NCBI RefSeq assembly: GCF_006658505.1
Contig: NZ_VFUZ01000018.1
Span: forward strand, 1 to 64,000
DNA length: 64,000 bases
DNA from: Mesorhizobium sp. B2-4-15
GTDB lineage: Bacteria > Pseudomonadota > Alphaproteobacteria > Rhizobiales > Rhizobiaceae
Direction: 5' to 3'
Part shown: in pieces, positions 7,540 to 15,558 of the stretch
How the letters are laid out: the number at the start of each line of letters is the position of its first letter
How positions within the stretch are numbered: position 1 is the first letter of the stretch
Notes under the pieces: model-generated
Database searches by the model: none
The model's input: only the letters and a program-made list of their open reading frames with translations
What the model was told of the DNA's origin: nothing
Made by a program: the position numbers and the translations under genes

Positions 7540-8175
7540 GTGAACACCGGCACGGAAGCCCCTCGCCGCACCCGCATCCAGCAGGAAAAGCGCGAACTGA
7601 TCCTGGAGGCAGCGCTCGAGGTGTTCTCCACCAACGGCTTCCGCGGCTCGACCATCGACCAGATCGCTGAAGCCGCCGGCATGTCGAAGCCCAACCTGCT
7701 CTATTATTTCCGCCGCAAGGAAGACATTCACGAGACTTTGATGCAGCGCCTGCTCGACACCTGGCTGGCGCCGCTCAGGGAACTCGACGACATCGGCGAT
7801 CCCATGACCGAATTGCGCAGCTACATCAGGCGCAAGCTCGAAATGGCGCGCGATTTTCCCCGCGAAAGCCGGCTGTTCGCCAACGAGATCCTGCAAGGCG
7901 CGCCGCGCATCATGCCGCTGCTGGCGGGTGAACTGAAGACATTGGTCGACGAGAAGGCCGCCGTCATCAAGGGCTGGATGCGTGCCGGCAAGATCGCCCG
8001 AACCGACCCCTGGCACCTGATCTTCTCGATCTGGGCGACGACGCAGCACTACGCCGATTTCGACGTCCAGGTCCGCGCCGTGCTGGGGCCGAACCGCGGC
8101 GGCGACGGCCGCTTCGAGGACGCGGCGCGCTTTCTGGAACAGTTGTTCCTCGATGGGCTGAAGCCGAAGGGCTAG
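7540..8175 (+). CDS. rutR: RutR-like TetR-family pyrimidine-responsive regulator
   Basis: This 211-residue TetR-family repressor has an N-terminal helix-turn-helix (about residues 20-60, STIDQIAEAAGMSKPNLLYYF). Its ligand domain closely follows E. coli RutR, including WLAPL, the RLFANEILQGAP segment and HLIFSIWATTQHYADF. RutR binds uracil or thymine and leaves its operator in their presence. The start is the GTG at 7540 with GGGGA upstream; an ATG at 7465 would add 25 residues with no family resemblance. The gene is divergent from the pyrimidine operon, and two RutR-like boxes in the window mark its likely targets. Confidence 0.9.
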   Translation: MNTGTEAPRRTRIQQEKRELILEAALEVFSTNGFRGSTIDQIAEAAGMSKPNLLYYFRRKEDIHETLMQRLLDTWLAPLRELDDIGDPMTELRSYIRRKLEMARDFPRESRLFANEILQGAPRIMPLLAGELKTLVDEKAAVIKGWMRAGKIARTDPWHLIFSIWATTQHYADFDVQVRAVLGPNRGGDGRFEDAARFLEQLFLDGLKPKG

Positions 8176-8283
8176 GGACATCAGAACGGCCTAGCAGGCG
8201 AGACCAACTCACCAGTCACCGACTTACCGGTGATTTGGTTGTTACCGACCGGAAGGATTGGCCGGGGCATTCATCATTTCGTC

Positions 8284-8332
8284 ATCCACGGGCGGAGCAA
8301 GGAGCGAAGCGACGCAGCGCAGACCCGAGGAT
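8284..8332. repeat. Imperfect palindrome, possible bidirectional terminator
   Basis: ATCCACGGG (8284-8292) pairs with CCCGAGGAT (8324-8332) with one mismatch around a GC-rich loop rich in GGAGCGAAGCGACGC. It lies between the convergent rutR and DUF3592 genes. It appears related to the palindrome at 62-108. Confidence 0.5.
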
Positions 8333-8427
8333 CCTGTGTGTTTGTTCAGTGCTATGATCAAAGTGGGAAGGAGGCCGAGAGGATCCTGGTCGTCCTTTGA
8401 CGGATAGGCTGCGGCACTGCGGCGGGA

Positions 8428-8922
8428 TCAGTTGGAGATCAGGCCGGGCCAGAAGGCGAACAGCAGCAGCCCGGCGACAATTGCGTAACCGACTGCGAGG
8501 TGGACTGCTTTCATGACGGGGCGGCCCATCTCCCGGGCTCGCTTAGGGTGCAGAGGATCGTAGATGACGTCGACCGCGGCACCGATAGACCGTGTCCTGC
8601 CATTAACCGGCAGATAGGACTCGAAACGCCAGGTTCGTCCGGAGCGATCGGCGAATTCTATGATCGGGTTGTCCGAATATTCGCCAGACTTATCGATGTC
8701 CACCACCTTGCCGGTGGCAAAGATGCCACGCCGCTTGAGGACAAAACCGCCATAGCTCTGCACGCCGATGGGCGCCAGGAAGAAGACGCCGCACAGGAAG
8801 CACCAGATCTGTAAGTCGCTTGGATGCCAGCCAACGGCTTCCGCGATCGCGCGGAACGGAAACAGCGCCTGATGGAAGATCTCCGAAACGCGTGCCCAGA
8901 ATGCGGTCCAGCCTTGCTCCAT
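8428..8922 (-). CDS. DUF3592-like membrane protein
   Basis: The product has 164 residues with two predicted membrane segments, about 38-58 (IWCFLCGVFFLAPIGVQSY) and 138-160 (AVHLAVGYAIVAGLLLFAF). Between them is a small beta-rich domain with GKVVDID, PIIEFADRSGRTWRFES, LPVNG and VDVIYDPLHPKRA, which matches the DUF3592 pattern. The function of the family is unknown. It stands alone, convergent with rutR, and has no evident link to pyrimidine metabolism. The ATG at 8922 has GGAGCGGGC upstream. Confidence 0.75.
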   Translation of the reverse strand: MEQGWTAFWARVSEIFHQALFPFRAIAEAVGWHPSDLQIWCFLCGVFFLAPIGVQSYGGFVLKRRGIFATGKVVDIDKSGEYSDNPIIEFADRSGRTWRFESYLPVNGRTRSIGAAVDVIYDPLHPKRAREMGRPVMKAVHLAVGYAIVAGLLLFAFWPGLISN

Positions 8923-9158
8923 GCCCGCTCCACTCGTGAACCCACGATTTCATACAGGATAATCGCAACGGAGCGATTAACACGGGTGGCGTCGATTGCG
9001 CCGAGTTCCCCGGCCCGCTCGGAAGTATTGCCCTATGAAGCGTCAGGCCCCGCTCAGCGCGACATTGCCGCTGAAGCCGTTCATGCGCTGCCCGGTGTCA
9101 GGGCCTTGATGGTCCCCCGGAAACCGGCTGCATCGACCGCTTCCTTCAAACAGCTGGA

Positions 9159-9179
9159 GCGCCGCCGCCTTGGCGGCGC
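9159..9179 (-). terminator. Strong GC hairpin after the AhpD-like gene
   Basis: GCGCCGCC pairs perfectly with GGCGGCGC across a five-base loop, 20 bp beyond the stop codon of the leftward AhpD-like gene. No clear T-run follows, so it may be a weak terminator or a 3' stabilising stem. The rest of 8923-9198 shows no gene. Confidence 0.5.
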
Positions 9180-9198
9180 CCCCGGGCAATGGGGGCAA

Positions 9199-9657
9199 TC
9201 AGGCAGTCTTGGCGGCCGGCATCGGATGAATGGCGTGGAACGGAATGCAAAGCCGGTTCCAGGTGTTGATCATGCCGAGCGCGACCGACAGCTTGACCAG
9301 TTCCTCTTCCGAGAAATGCTCGAGCGTGCTGGCATAGAGTTCGTCCGAAACACCATTGTTGGCGATCAGCGTCACCGCCTCGGTCCAGGCCAAGGCCGCG
9401 CGTTCGCGCTCGGAAAACAGTGGCGATTCCTTCCAGGCCGAGACCAGATAGAGCCGCGGCTCGGTCTCGCCGTCACGGCGAGCCTCGCGGCTGTGCATCT
9501 CGACGCAGAACGAGCAGCCATTGATCTGCGAGGCCCTGAGCTTGATCAGGTGCAGCAGGCTCACCTCCAACCCGCATTCGTCGACCGCCTTGTTGAGCGC
9601 CATCACCGCCTTCATGACCTCCGGCGCCTTGGCGAAGAACTGTATCCTCTGTTTCAT
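9199..9657 (-). CDS. AhpD-like carboxymuconolactone decarboxylase family protein
   Basis: This 152-residue protein has the redox motif Cys48-Ser-Phe-Cys51 with His55 (INGCSFCVEMH), as in AhpD-type alkylhydroperoxidases. The C-terminal half contains WTEAVTLIANNGVSDELY and the NTWNRL segment common in this subgroup. A role in detoxifying peroxides is likely from the family but untested. It lies 28 bp behind the Rrf2 regulator gene on the same strand, so the two probably form one transcript and the regulator may sense the same stress. Confidence 0.9.
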   Translation of the reverse strand: MKQRIQFFAKAPEVMKAVMALNKAVDECGLEVSLLHLIKLRASQINGCSFCVEMHSREARRDGETEPRLYLVSAWKESPLFSERERAALAWTEAVTLIANNGVSDELYASTLEHFSEEELVKLSVALGMINTWNRLCIPFHAIHPMPAAKTA

Positions 9658-9685
9658 CGTGTTGTCCTTTCACATCGACTGGGTT

Positions 9686-10204
9686 TTAGATTTGCTTGGT
9701 TGAACCGGATTTCTGCGGCCGCTGGTGGCGCTCAACGAAAGCGCAGCTCGCTGCAATCGACCGGGGATCGCCTTCCTCGGCGAAATTGGCCACGACGTCG
9801 GACAGCTTGGTCTCGGCAAGCGCGGCCCGATAGGCCCTCTCCGCCTTCAGCATCGCGGCGTTGATGCCGCAGGGTTTGACATAGGCCGAGGCATCGAGCT
9901 TGACCGGACCATTGCGGCGGATTTCGCCGCAGCGGAAAGCCGGCTCGCGCCCTTCGACCGCCAGCACGATATCGAGCAGGGTGATGCGTTCAGCCGGCCG
10001 CGCCAGCCGGTAACCGCCGGTTGGCCCTGGCACCGATTCCAGGATGCCGGATGAAGTCAGCATGTTGAGATGCTTCAGGAGATAGCTCGGCGAGAGGCCA
10101 AAGGATTCTGCCAGCGCGGCGCCTGGAATGGTGCTGTTGCCTTCGACGCCCGCCAGCGTGGCCGCGCAGTGGATGGCCGCCTCAACGCCCTCGCCAAGCT
10201 TCAT
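9686..10204 (-). CDS. Rrf2-family transcriptional regulator 1
   Basis: This 172-residue regulator has an N-terminal winged helix (about residues 1-80, with ALAESFGLSPSYLLKHLNMLTSSGILESV and PGPTGGYRLARPA). Only two cysteines follow in the linker region (FRCGEIRR, VKPCGINAA), fewer than the three of IscR-type iron-sulfur sensors; a thiol-redox switch is possible. It precedes and probably controls the AhpD-like gene. Upstream, TCGATATA occurs twice 15 bp apart (10223 and 10238) in an AT-rich promoter-like stretch, a candidate autoregulatory site. Confidence 0.88.
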   Translation of the reverse strand: MKLGEGVEAAIHCAATLAGVEGNSTIPGAALAESFGLSPSYLLKHLNMLTSSGILESVPGPTGGYRLARPAERITLLDIVLAVEGREPAFRCGEIRRNGPVKLDASAYVKPCGINAAMLKAERAYRAALAETKLSDVVANFAEEGDPRSIAASCAFVERHQRPQKSGSTKQI

Positions 10205-10618
10205 TGTCGGTCTCCAAATTCGTCGATATAATTATCCTCGATATATTTTATCTGCAATAGGAGAATCGTAGGAGCCTGATTTTTGAGAGAGGTTTTCTTG
10301 GAGAACGAAGACCCGTTGTCGTGCCAAGACGCCTTCCAATTCGGCGCTGGCGCTGCCCCTCACCTGCCTGCCGGCATCCTCTCCCCATATAGAGACGAGG
10401 AGAGGGGTGCTGTCGTGAGAGCTTTCGCCAATCTCCGACGTTGAGGAAGAGGAGCTGGCGTCGCGGCCAGCCCTTTCTCCCCGTTTCTATACGGGGAGAA
10501 ATGTCCGGCAGGACAATGAGGGGCGGCGCCAACCCGTGAATTGAAGCATTGCGCCAAATAGAACCGCCCCGTTCAAAACACGGGGGCGACTGAACTCAAC
10601 CGACGTTACGACCAGCCG
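10205..10618. other. Intergenic region with promoter of Rrf2-1 and RIME-like copy B
   Basis: This 414-bp stretch has no gene. The first 50 bp hold the leftward Rrf2 promoter region with the 8-bp direct repeat TCGATATA. On the minus strand, TTGCAG and TAATTA are spaced 17 bp apart. The bulk is the palindromic element at 10350-10530. Confidence 0.6.
10350..10530. repeat. RIME-like interspersed palindromic element, copy B (181 bp)
   Basis: The left end is GGCGCTGCCCCT and the right end AATGAGGGGCGGCGCC. The two hairpins contain CTCCCCATATAGAGACGAGG and TTCTCCCCGTTTCTATACGG, and the core TTTCGCCAAT is present. It sits downstream of the preA stop codon and upstream of the Rrf2 gene. Confidence 0.85.
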
Positions 10619-11938
10619 CTACTCCGCTGCCACCTTGGCCATCGGGTTGTTCGGGTGCGTGGTCCAGTTGGCGTAGACCGGCGACACCGGCTTGCCCGTC
10701 CGCTCATCCATCGCGCCGGCTGCCAGCGGCTCCATGGTGATGCAGTTGTCGACCGGGCAGACATTGACGCACAGATTGCAGCCGACGCACTCGGCCTCGA
10801 TCACCTCGAAATGCCTGACGCCGTTGACCATGCTGGTGATCGCCTGGTGCGAGGTGTCCTCACAGGCGATGTGGCAGCGGCCGCATTTGATGCAGGCATC
10901 CTGGTCGATATGCGCCTTGGCGACATAGTTGAGGTTGAGATATTGCCAGTCGGTGACATTGGGCGTGGCGCGGCCGATAATGTCGTCGAGCGAGCGGTGG
11001 CCCTTCTCGTCCATCCAGTTTTCGAGACCGGCGATCATCTCCTGCACGATCTTGAAACCGTAGGTCATCGCCGCCGTGCACACTTGCACATTGCCGGCGC
11101 CAAGCGCCATGAATTCGGCCGCATCGCGCCAGGTGGTGATGCCGCCGATGCCGGAGATCGGCAGGCCGCGTGTTTCGGGATCGCGCGCGATTTCGGCCAC
11201 CATGTTCATGGCGATCGGCTTAACCGCCGGACCGCAATAACCACCATGCGATCCCTTGCCGTCGATGGTCGGCATCGGCGCGAAATTGTCGAGGTCGACA
11301 CCAGTGATCGAATTGATGGTGTTGATCAGCGACACCGCGTCGGTGCCGCCGGCATGTGCCGCCCGCGCCGGCTTGCGGACGTCGGTGATGTTGGGCGTCA
11401 GCTTGGTGATGACCGGCATGCGCGTGTACTGTTTGCACCAGCGCACCACCATTTCGATATATTCCGGCACCTGGCCGACGGCGGCACCCATGCCACGCTC
11501 CGACATGCCGTGCGGGCAACCGAAATTGAGCTCGATACCGTCGGCACCGGTCTCCTCGACCAGAGGCAGGATGGACTTCCAGCTTTCCTCGACGCAAGGC
11601 ACCATGATCGAGGCGATCAGTGCCCGGTCGGGCCAGTCCATCTTGACCTGCTTCATCTCGCGCAGATTGGTCTGCAAATCGCGGTCGGTGATCAGCTCGA
11701 TATTGTTGAGGCCGAGCAGACGGCGGTCCGCACCCCAGATCGCGCCGTAGCGCGGGCCGTTGACGTTGACGACGGGCGGGCCTTCCTCGCCGAGCGTCTT
11801 CCAGACGACACCGCCCCAGCCGGCCTTGAAGGCGCGGATGACATTATAGGCCTTGTCCGTCGGCGGCGCCGAGGCCAACCAGAACGGATTGGGCGATTTG
11901 ATGCCGACGAAAGTGTTGCGGATGTCTGCCATGCTCAC
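10619..11938 (-). CDS. preA: NAD-dependent dihydropyrimidine dehydrogenase, PreA subunit
   Basis: This 439-residue catalytic subunit reduces uracil or thymine to the dihydro form. It has an FMN-binding dihydroorotate-dehydrogenase-like barrel with the active-site loop NFGCPHGMSERGMG. A C-terminal ferredoxin domain carries two 4Fe-4S motifs, CIKCGRCHIAC and CVGCNLCVNVCP. It follows preT with a 4-base overlap (ATGA), so the two are translationally coupled and made in equal amounts for the heterotetramer. This is step one of the pathway continued by the genes at 2097-7312. Confidence 0.95.
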   Translation of the reverse strand: MSMADIRNTFVGIKSPNPFWLASAPPTDKAYNVIRAFKAGWGGVVWKTLGEEGPPVVNVNGPRYGAIWGADRRLLGLNNIELITDRDLQTNLREMKQVKMDWPDRALIASIMVPCVEESWKSILPLVEETGADGIELNFGCPHGMSERGMGAAVGQVPEYIEMVVRWCKQYTRMPVITKLTPNITDVRKPARAAHAGGTDAVSLINTINSITGVDLDNFAPMPTIDGKGSHGGYCGPAVKPIAMNMVAEIARDPETRGLPISGIGGITTWRDAAEFMALGAGNVQVCTAAMTYGFKIVQEMIAGLENWMDEKGHRSLDDIIGRATPNVTDWQYLNLNYVAKAHIDQDACIKCGRCHIACEDTSHQAITSMVNGVRHFEVIEAECVGCNLCVNVCPVDNCITMEPLAAGAMDERTGKPVSPVYANWTTHPNNPMAKVAAE

Positions 11939-13299
11939 GCCCTCCCGTTAAAGGTCAGTGCCCGGTGGATGGACTCCGCCGCATCGCGCCCCTGCGCCAC
12001 GGCCGAGACGGTCAGGTCATCGCCGCCAAAAATACAGTCGCCGCCGGCCCAGACCTTGGCGAGCGAGGTGCGCCCTTCCGCATCGACCTTGATGCGGCCG
12101 GCTTCGAGGTCGATCGCAGCACTGCTGCCGTTGAGGGCGGCCGGGACAAAGCTCTGGCCGATGGCCTTGAACACCTGGTCGGCGACGAGCGTCAGCGTCT
12201 CGCCGGTGCCGGCAAGCCTGTCGCCACTCAGCGCTGTGTATTCGAGTTCGATGGCCGACACCTTGCCGCCCTCGGCAATCACCCGCTTCGGCTGCAGCCA
12301 ATGGCGGATGGTGACGCCGTTGGCGGCGGCCAGATCCTGTTCGAATTCGGAGGCGTTCATGTGCTCCTGGCCGCGCCGGTAGCAGATGGTCACCTCTTCC
12401 GCGCCAAGCAGCTTCGATTGCACGGCGGCGTCGATCGCCGTCATGCCGCCGCCGATGACGACGACGCGACGGCCAACCGGCAGGCCCGAGAGATCGCTCG
12501 CCTGCCGCAGTTCGGCGATGAACTCCACCGCATTGGTGACGCCGGCCGCATCCTCGCCATCGGCGCGCAGCGCGTTGACGCCGCCAAGCCCCATACCGAG
12601 GAACACAGCATCATAATTGCGGATCAGGTCGGAGAGCTGATAGTCGCGGCCGAGTGCCTTGCCGTTCTGGGTGTCGATGCCGCCGATCGAGGTAACGTAG
12701 TCGACCTCGGCCTGGGCGAAATTGTCGACGCTCTTATAGGCGGCGATGCCGTATTCGTTGAGGCCGCCGGCCTTCGGGCGCGCTTCCAGGATGGTCACGT
12801 CATGGCCATGACGGGCGAGCCGGTGCGCGGCGGCAAGACCGGCCGGGCCGGCGCCGACAACGGCAACCGTCTTTCCTGATGGTTCGGCGCGCTTGTAAAA
12901 TTGCTTGTTCTCGCCCATCGCGATATCGGTGGCGTAGCGCTGCAGCCGACCGATCTGCACCGGCTTGCCTTCCGCCACTTCGCGAACGCAGACCTCCTCG
13001 CACAGCGTCTCGGTCGGGCAAACGCGGGCGCACATGCCGCCAAGAATGTTCTGGTCGAAGATGGTCTTGGCCGACCCGATCGGGTTGCCGGTCGATATCT
13101 GACGGATGAACATCGGGATGTCGATCGAGGTCGGGCATGCATTCATGCATGGCGCGTCGTAGCAGAAATAGCAGCGGTCGGATTCGACCAGCGCCTCGTG
13201 GTGATCGAGCGGTGGATGCAGGTCGGAAAAATTGTCGGCATACTGCTCGGCCGCAAGCCGTCCGCCGGCAATGCCTTCCTTGAACTGGCCTTCTGGCAT
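11935..13299 (-). CDS. preT: NAD-dependent dihydropyrimidine dehydrogenase, PreT subunit
   Basis: This 454-residue electron-transfer subunit is related to the small subunit of glutamate synthase. The N-terminal iron-sulfur domain has CYFCYDAPCMNACP and GMCARVCPTETLCEEVC. It is followed by the FAD site VVGAGPAGLAAAHRLARHG (about residue 149) and the NAD(P) site VVVIGGGMTAIDAAV (about residue 280). It passes electrons from NADH to PreA. A RutR-like operator at 13350-13365 lies about 50 bp before its ATG, linking it to the same regulator as the rest of the pathway. Confidence 0.95.
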   Translation of the reverse strand: MPEGQFKEGIAGGRLAAEQYADNFSDLHPPLDHHEALVESDRCYFCYDAPCMNACPTSIDIPMFIRQISTGNPIGSAKTIFDQNILGGMCARVCPTETLCEEVCVREVAEGKPVQIGRLQRYATDIAMGENKQFYKRAEPSGKTVAVVGAGPAGLAAAHRLARHGHDVTILEARPKAGGLNEYGIAAYKSVDNFAQAEVDYVTSIGGIDTQNGKALGRDYQLSDLIRNYDAVFLGMGLGGVNALRADGEDAAGVTNAVEFIAELRQASDLSGLPVGRRVVVIGGGMTAIDAAVQSKLLGAEEVTICYRRGQEHMNASEFEQDLAAANGVTIRHWLQPKRVIAEGGKVSAIELEYTALSGDRLAGTGETLTLVADQVFKAIGQSFVPAALNGSSAAIDLEAGRIKVDAEGRTSLAKVWAGGDCIFGGDDLTVSAVAQGRDAAESIHRALTFNGRA

Positions 13300-13349
13300 T
13301 TTCAGTTCCCCATGTTTTCGTTTTGGGGAAGGCTAGCACGTTTTATTTT

Positions 13350-13365
13350 TTTATCAATTGGTCAA
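13350..13365. promoter_or_regulatory. Predicted RutR operator upstream of preT
   Basis: TTTATCAATTGGTCAA matches the RutR consensus TTGACCAnnTGGTCAA at 12 of 14 specified positions, with a perfect right half. It lies 50 bp upstream of the preT start, within the divergent region shared with the VOC gene. Together with 7391-7406 it suggests one regulon. Confidence 0.6.
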
Positions 13366-13570
13366 TTTTCTGGATAAGTCGCTGAAAAACTTCGATAAGA
13401 ACATGATTTTTTCACTCATATTATCAGCTGAAATCGGGCGACCCGTAGCATCGTGGACGAAACATCTTACTCGACGGCACATCTTTGCGCAAAGTTGTCG
13501 GATTCCGTCTCGAAGATCGTCCTATGATGGATCGAAACACGATCGGTGCATAAAGGTGAGGAGACCGACA

Positions 13571-14347
13571 ATGCCGAAATCCCCAATGCCCTTCTTCTGG
13601 TACGAGCTGATGACCACGGACCTCGACGCCGCCGAGGCATTCTACACCAAGGTTGTCGGCTGGACGGCGCAGCCCTTTGAGAAGGCCCCCGGCATGCCGC
13701 GCTACATCGTCATGAATGTCGGCGAGCGTGGCGTCGGCGGCCTGATGACGATGCCCGAGGATGCGGCCAAGATGGGCATGCCGCCCGCCTGGCTGGGTTA
13801 TATCCATACCAAGGACATCGATGCCGCCACGGCATCGCTTAAGAAAGCCGGCGGCACCGTTCATCGCCAGCCCGACGACATTCCAGGCGTCGGCCGCTTC
13901 GCCGTCGTCGCCGATCCGCAAGGCGCGACCTTCATGTTCCTGCAGCCGAACGGCCCGGACCAACCCGTCGTGCCGGCCGCGACGCCTGGCCATATCGGCT
14001 GGCATGAGCTCTACACGTCGGATTGGAAGGCCGCATTCGACTTCTATTCCAGCCAGTTCGGCTGGGCCAATGCCGGCGATTTCGACATGGGGCCGATGGG
14101 CATCTATCAGACCTTCACGGCCGGCCCCGAATCCGGCGGCGGCATCATGAACAAGCCGGAGCAGATTCCGGTGCCGGTCTGGCAGTTCTATTTCAACGTG
14201 ACAGCCATCGACGCGGCGGCCAAACGCGTGACCGACAATGGCGGCAAGGTCCTGATGGGACCGATGGATGTGCCCGGCGGCAGCTGGATCGTGCAGTGCC
14301 AGGATCCGCAGGGCGCCCATTTCGCGCTGATGGCGCCGGGACGTTAG
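13571..14347 (+). CDS. VOC-superfamily (glyoxalase/dioxygenase-like) protein, two domains
   Basis: The 258-residue product is made of two vicinal-oxygen-chelate modules, about 5-120 (FFWYELMTTDLDAAEAFYTKVVGW) and 130-255 (GHIGWHELYTSDWKAAFDFYSSQFGW), each with the beta-alpha-beta-beta-beta pattern. Members bind a metal or act as resistance and lyase proteins; the reaction cannot be deduced. The ATG at 13571 follows AGGTGAGGA. It is divergent from preT but in a different functional class. The related two-domain proteins are often annotated as 27 kDa antigen-like VOC proteins. Confidence 0.88.
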   Translation: MPKSPMPFFWYELMTTDLDAAEAFYTKVVGWTAQPFEKAPGMPRYIVMNVGERGVGGLMTMPEDAAKMGMPPAWLGYIHTKDIDAATASLKKAGGTVHRQPDDIPGVGRFAVVADPQGATFMFLQPNGPDQPVVPAATPGHIGWHELYTSDWKAAFDFYSSQFGWANAGDFDMGPMGIYQTFTAGPESGGGIMNKPEQIPVPVWQFYFNVTAIDAAAKRVTDNGGKVLMGPMDVPGGSWIVQCQDPQGAHFALMAPGR

Positions 14348-14412
14348 GGGAACGGCGACGGCTCGCACGACAGACGGCCATTCATCACGTCGCCGACGAA
14401 CGGCGGTCCCGG

Positions 14413-14437
14413 CTGGCGCCAGTTATTCCGGCGCCAG
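14413..14437. terminator. Hairpin at the convergent gene end
   Basis: CTGGCGCC (14413-14420) and GGCGCCAG (14430-14437) form a perfect 8-bp stem. The loop contains the TAA stop codon of the leftward gene at 14423. It could end transcription from both the VOC gene and the exported-protein gene. Confidence 0.55.
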
Positions 14438-14911
14438 CACGGCGACCTTGAGATCAGCTTTCTTCGCACCGCTGAACTGGAGGGTGGCCTGGCCGGCCGC
14501 GAGCTTGAAGCGCACGCTCTTGCGGATACCCGGGCAAGTCTTGACGCCGCTGTAATCGGCCGATCTCACGGCCTTGCCATCCTGGATGACATCGATCCAG
14601 GCCTCGCCCGACAGGCTTATCTGGATGCTCCCCTCGGGCGGCACGGCCACACTTGCGACGGCGCCAAACGTGCCCGGCGCCGGCGCATGCTCGGGCCGCA
14701 TCGCGAAGCCGGCCTTCTCGACCGGCACCAGTGCGAGATCCGCTGCCGCACCGACCGCCAGCGTTGCCCCCGACGGCATTGCTGGCGCCGCGGGAAACAG
14801 TGCCTGTTCGCGCGTCACCGGCCATTTGAAGGCCTCACACCCCGCGTCCTCGGCCATGACGGCGGTCGTCGCCGCCAGCATGGCTGCGAAACCAAAAACG
14901 AGTGTCTTCAT
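14423..14911 (-). CDS. Exported protein of unknown function
   Basis: The product has 162 residues. The first 20 or so (MKTLVFGFAAMLAATTAVMAED) are a clear Sec signal peptide. The mature part has two cysteines (AGCEAF, KTCPGIRKS) and a beta-rich character with IQISLSGEAWIDVIQDGKA, which suggests a small periplasmic beta-sandwich. The ATG at 14911 follows GGAG and coincides with the signal peptide; an ATG 16 codons upstream would displace it. Similar short homologues are common in Mesorhizobium-like genomes, but I know of no function. Confidence 0.75.
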   Translation of the reverse strand: MKTLVFGFAAMLAATTAVMAEDAGCEAFKWPVTREQALFPAAPAMPSGATLAVGAAADLALVPVEKAGFAMRPEHAPAPGTFGAVASVAVPPEGSIQISLSGEAWIDVIQDGKAVRSADYSGVKTCPGIRKSVRFKLAAGQATLQFSGAKKADLKVAVLAPE

Positions 14912-15132
14912 GGCGGGCTCCGTAGGACCGAATGGCGGATCGGGAGAGATTTGCGCCAACTATAGCGCCACGAAGCAAGATGACCAGTGGAACCAATCGG
15001 TCCGCTTCGCCTTCTTTGTCTGCCCGATCATGTCCTCCTCACCGACAATTGATATCGGTGCGAACGTTGTGAATGGTCCGGCTATCGGGGATGCTTTATG
15101 GCCGGGCCGGGAGGGACAAATCGGAGTTCTAG

Positions 15133-15525
15133 ATGAAGCTTTTCGAAGGTCTTGCCAGATACCAGCCGCAGGCGCTCGGCATGCTGCGCATCATGACCGC
15201 GCTGCAGTTCATCGAACATGGCAGCCAGAAGCTGTTCAACTTCCCGGCAAGCGCCCAAGCCCACGCCCTCACCGGACTGACCACCGCTGCCGGCATCCTT
15301 GAATTCGCCGGCGGCATCCTGCTGGCGCTTGGCCTGTTCACGCGCCCGGTCGCGTTCCTCCTGGCCGGCGAAATGGCAATCGCCTATTTCTCGGCGCACA
15401 TGCCGCGCGACTTCTTCCCGGTCAACAACAGCGGCGACGCGGCGATCTCATTCTGCTTCATCTTCCTTTATCTGGTCTTTGCCGGTGCCGGAGCCTTCGC
15501 GCTCGACAACCAACGCAACGCATGA
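15133..15525 (+). CDS. DoxX-family integral membrane protein
   Basis: This 130-residue protein has about four membrane segments. It shows the DoxX pattern: ALGMLRIMTALQFIEHGSQKLF at the N terminus, then AGILEFAGGILLALGLFTRP, and a C-terminal SFCFIFLYLVFAGAGAFALD. DoxX-type proteins are linked to thiol and oxidative stress responses in some bacteria. It appears monocistronic and ends at a strong convergent hairpin. The ATG at 15133 is close to its first membrane segment and no better start is apparent. Confidence 0.85.
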   Translation: MKLFEGLARYQPQALGMLRIMTALQFIEHGSQKLFNFPASAQAHALTGLTTAAGILEFAGGILLALGLFTRPVAFLLAGEMAIAYFSAHMPRDFFPVNNSGDAAISFCFIFLYLVFAGAGAFALDNQRNA

Positions 15526-15533
15526 TGCCCCCG

Positions 15534-15558
15534 TGCGGGGGTGAACCTCACCCCCGCA
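15534..15558. terminator. Perfect convergent hairpin (doxX / flavoprotein)
   Basis: TGCGGGGGTGA and TCACCCCCGCA form a perfect 11-bp stem with a three-base loop ACC. It lies between the doxX stop (15525) and the leftward flavoprotein stop codon (15548-15550), which is inside the right arm. It is a likely bidirectional terminator. Confidence 0.7.

Noticed and set aside
8923..9198. Possible gene between the DUF3592 and AhpD-like genes
   Set aside because: No frame has a start with a ribosome-binding site and a plausible protein; only a hairpin is evident.
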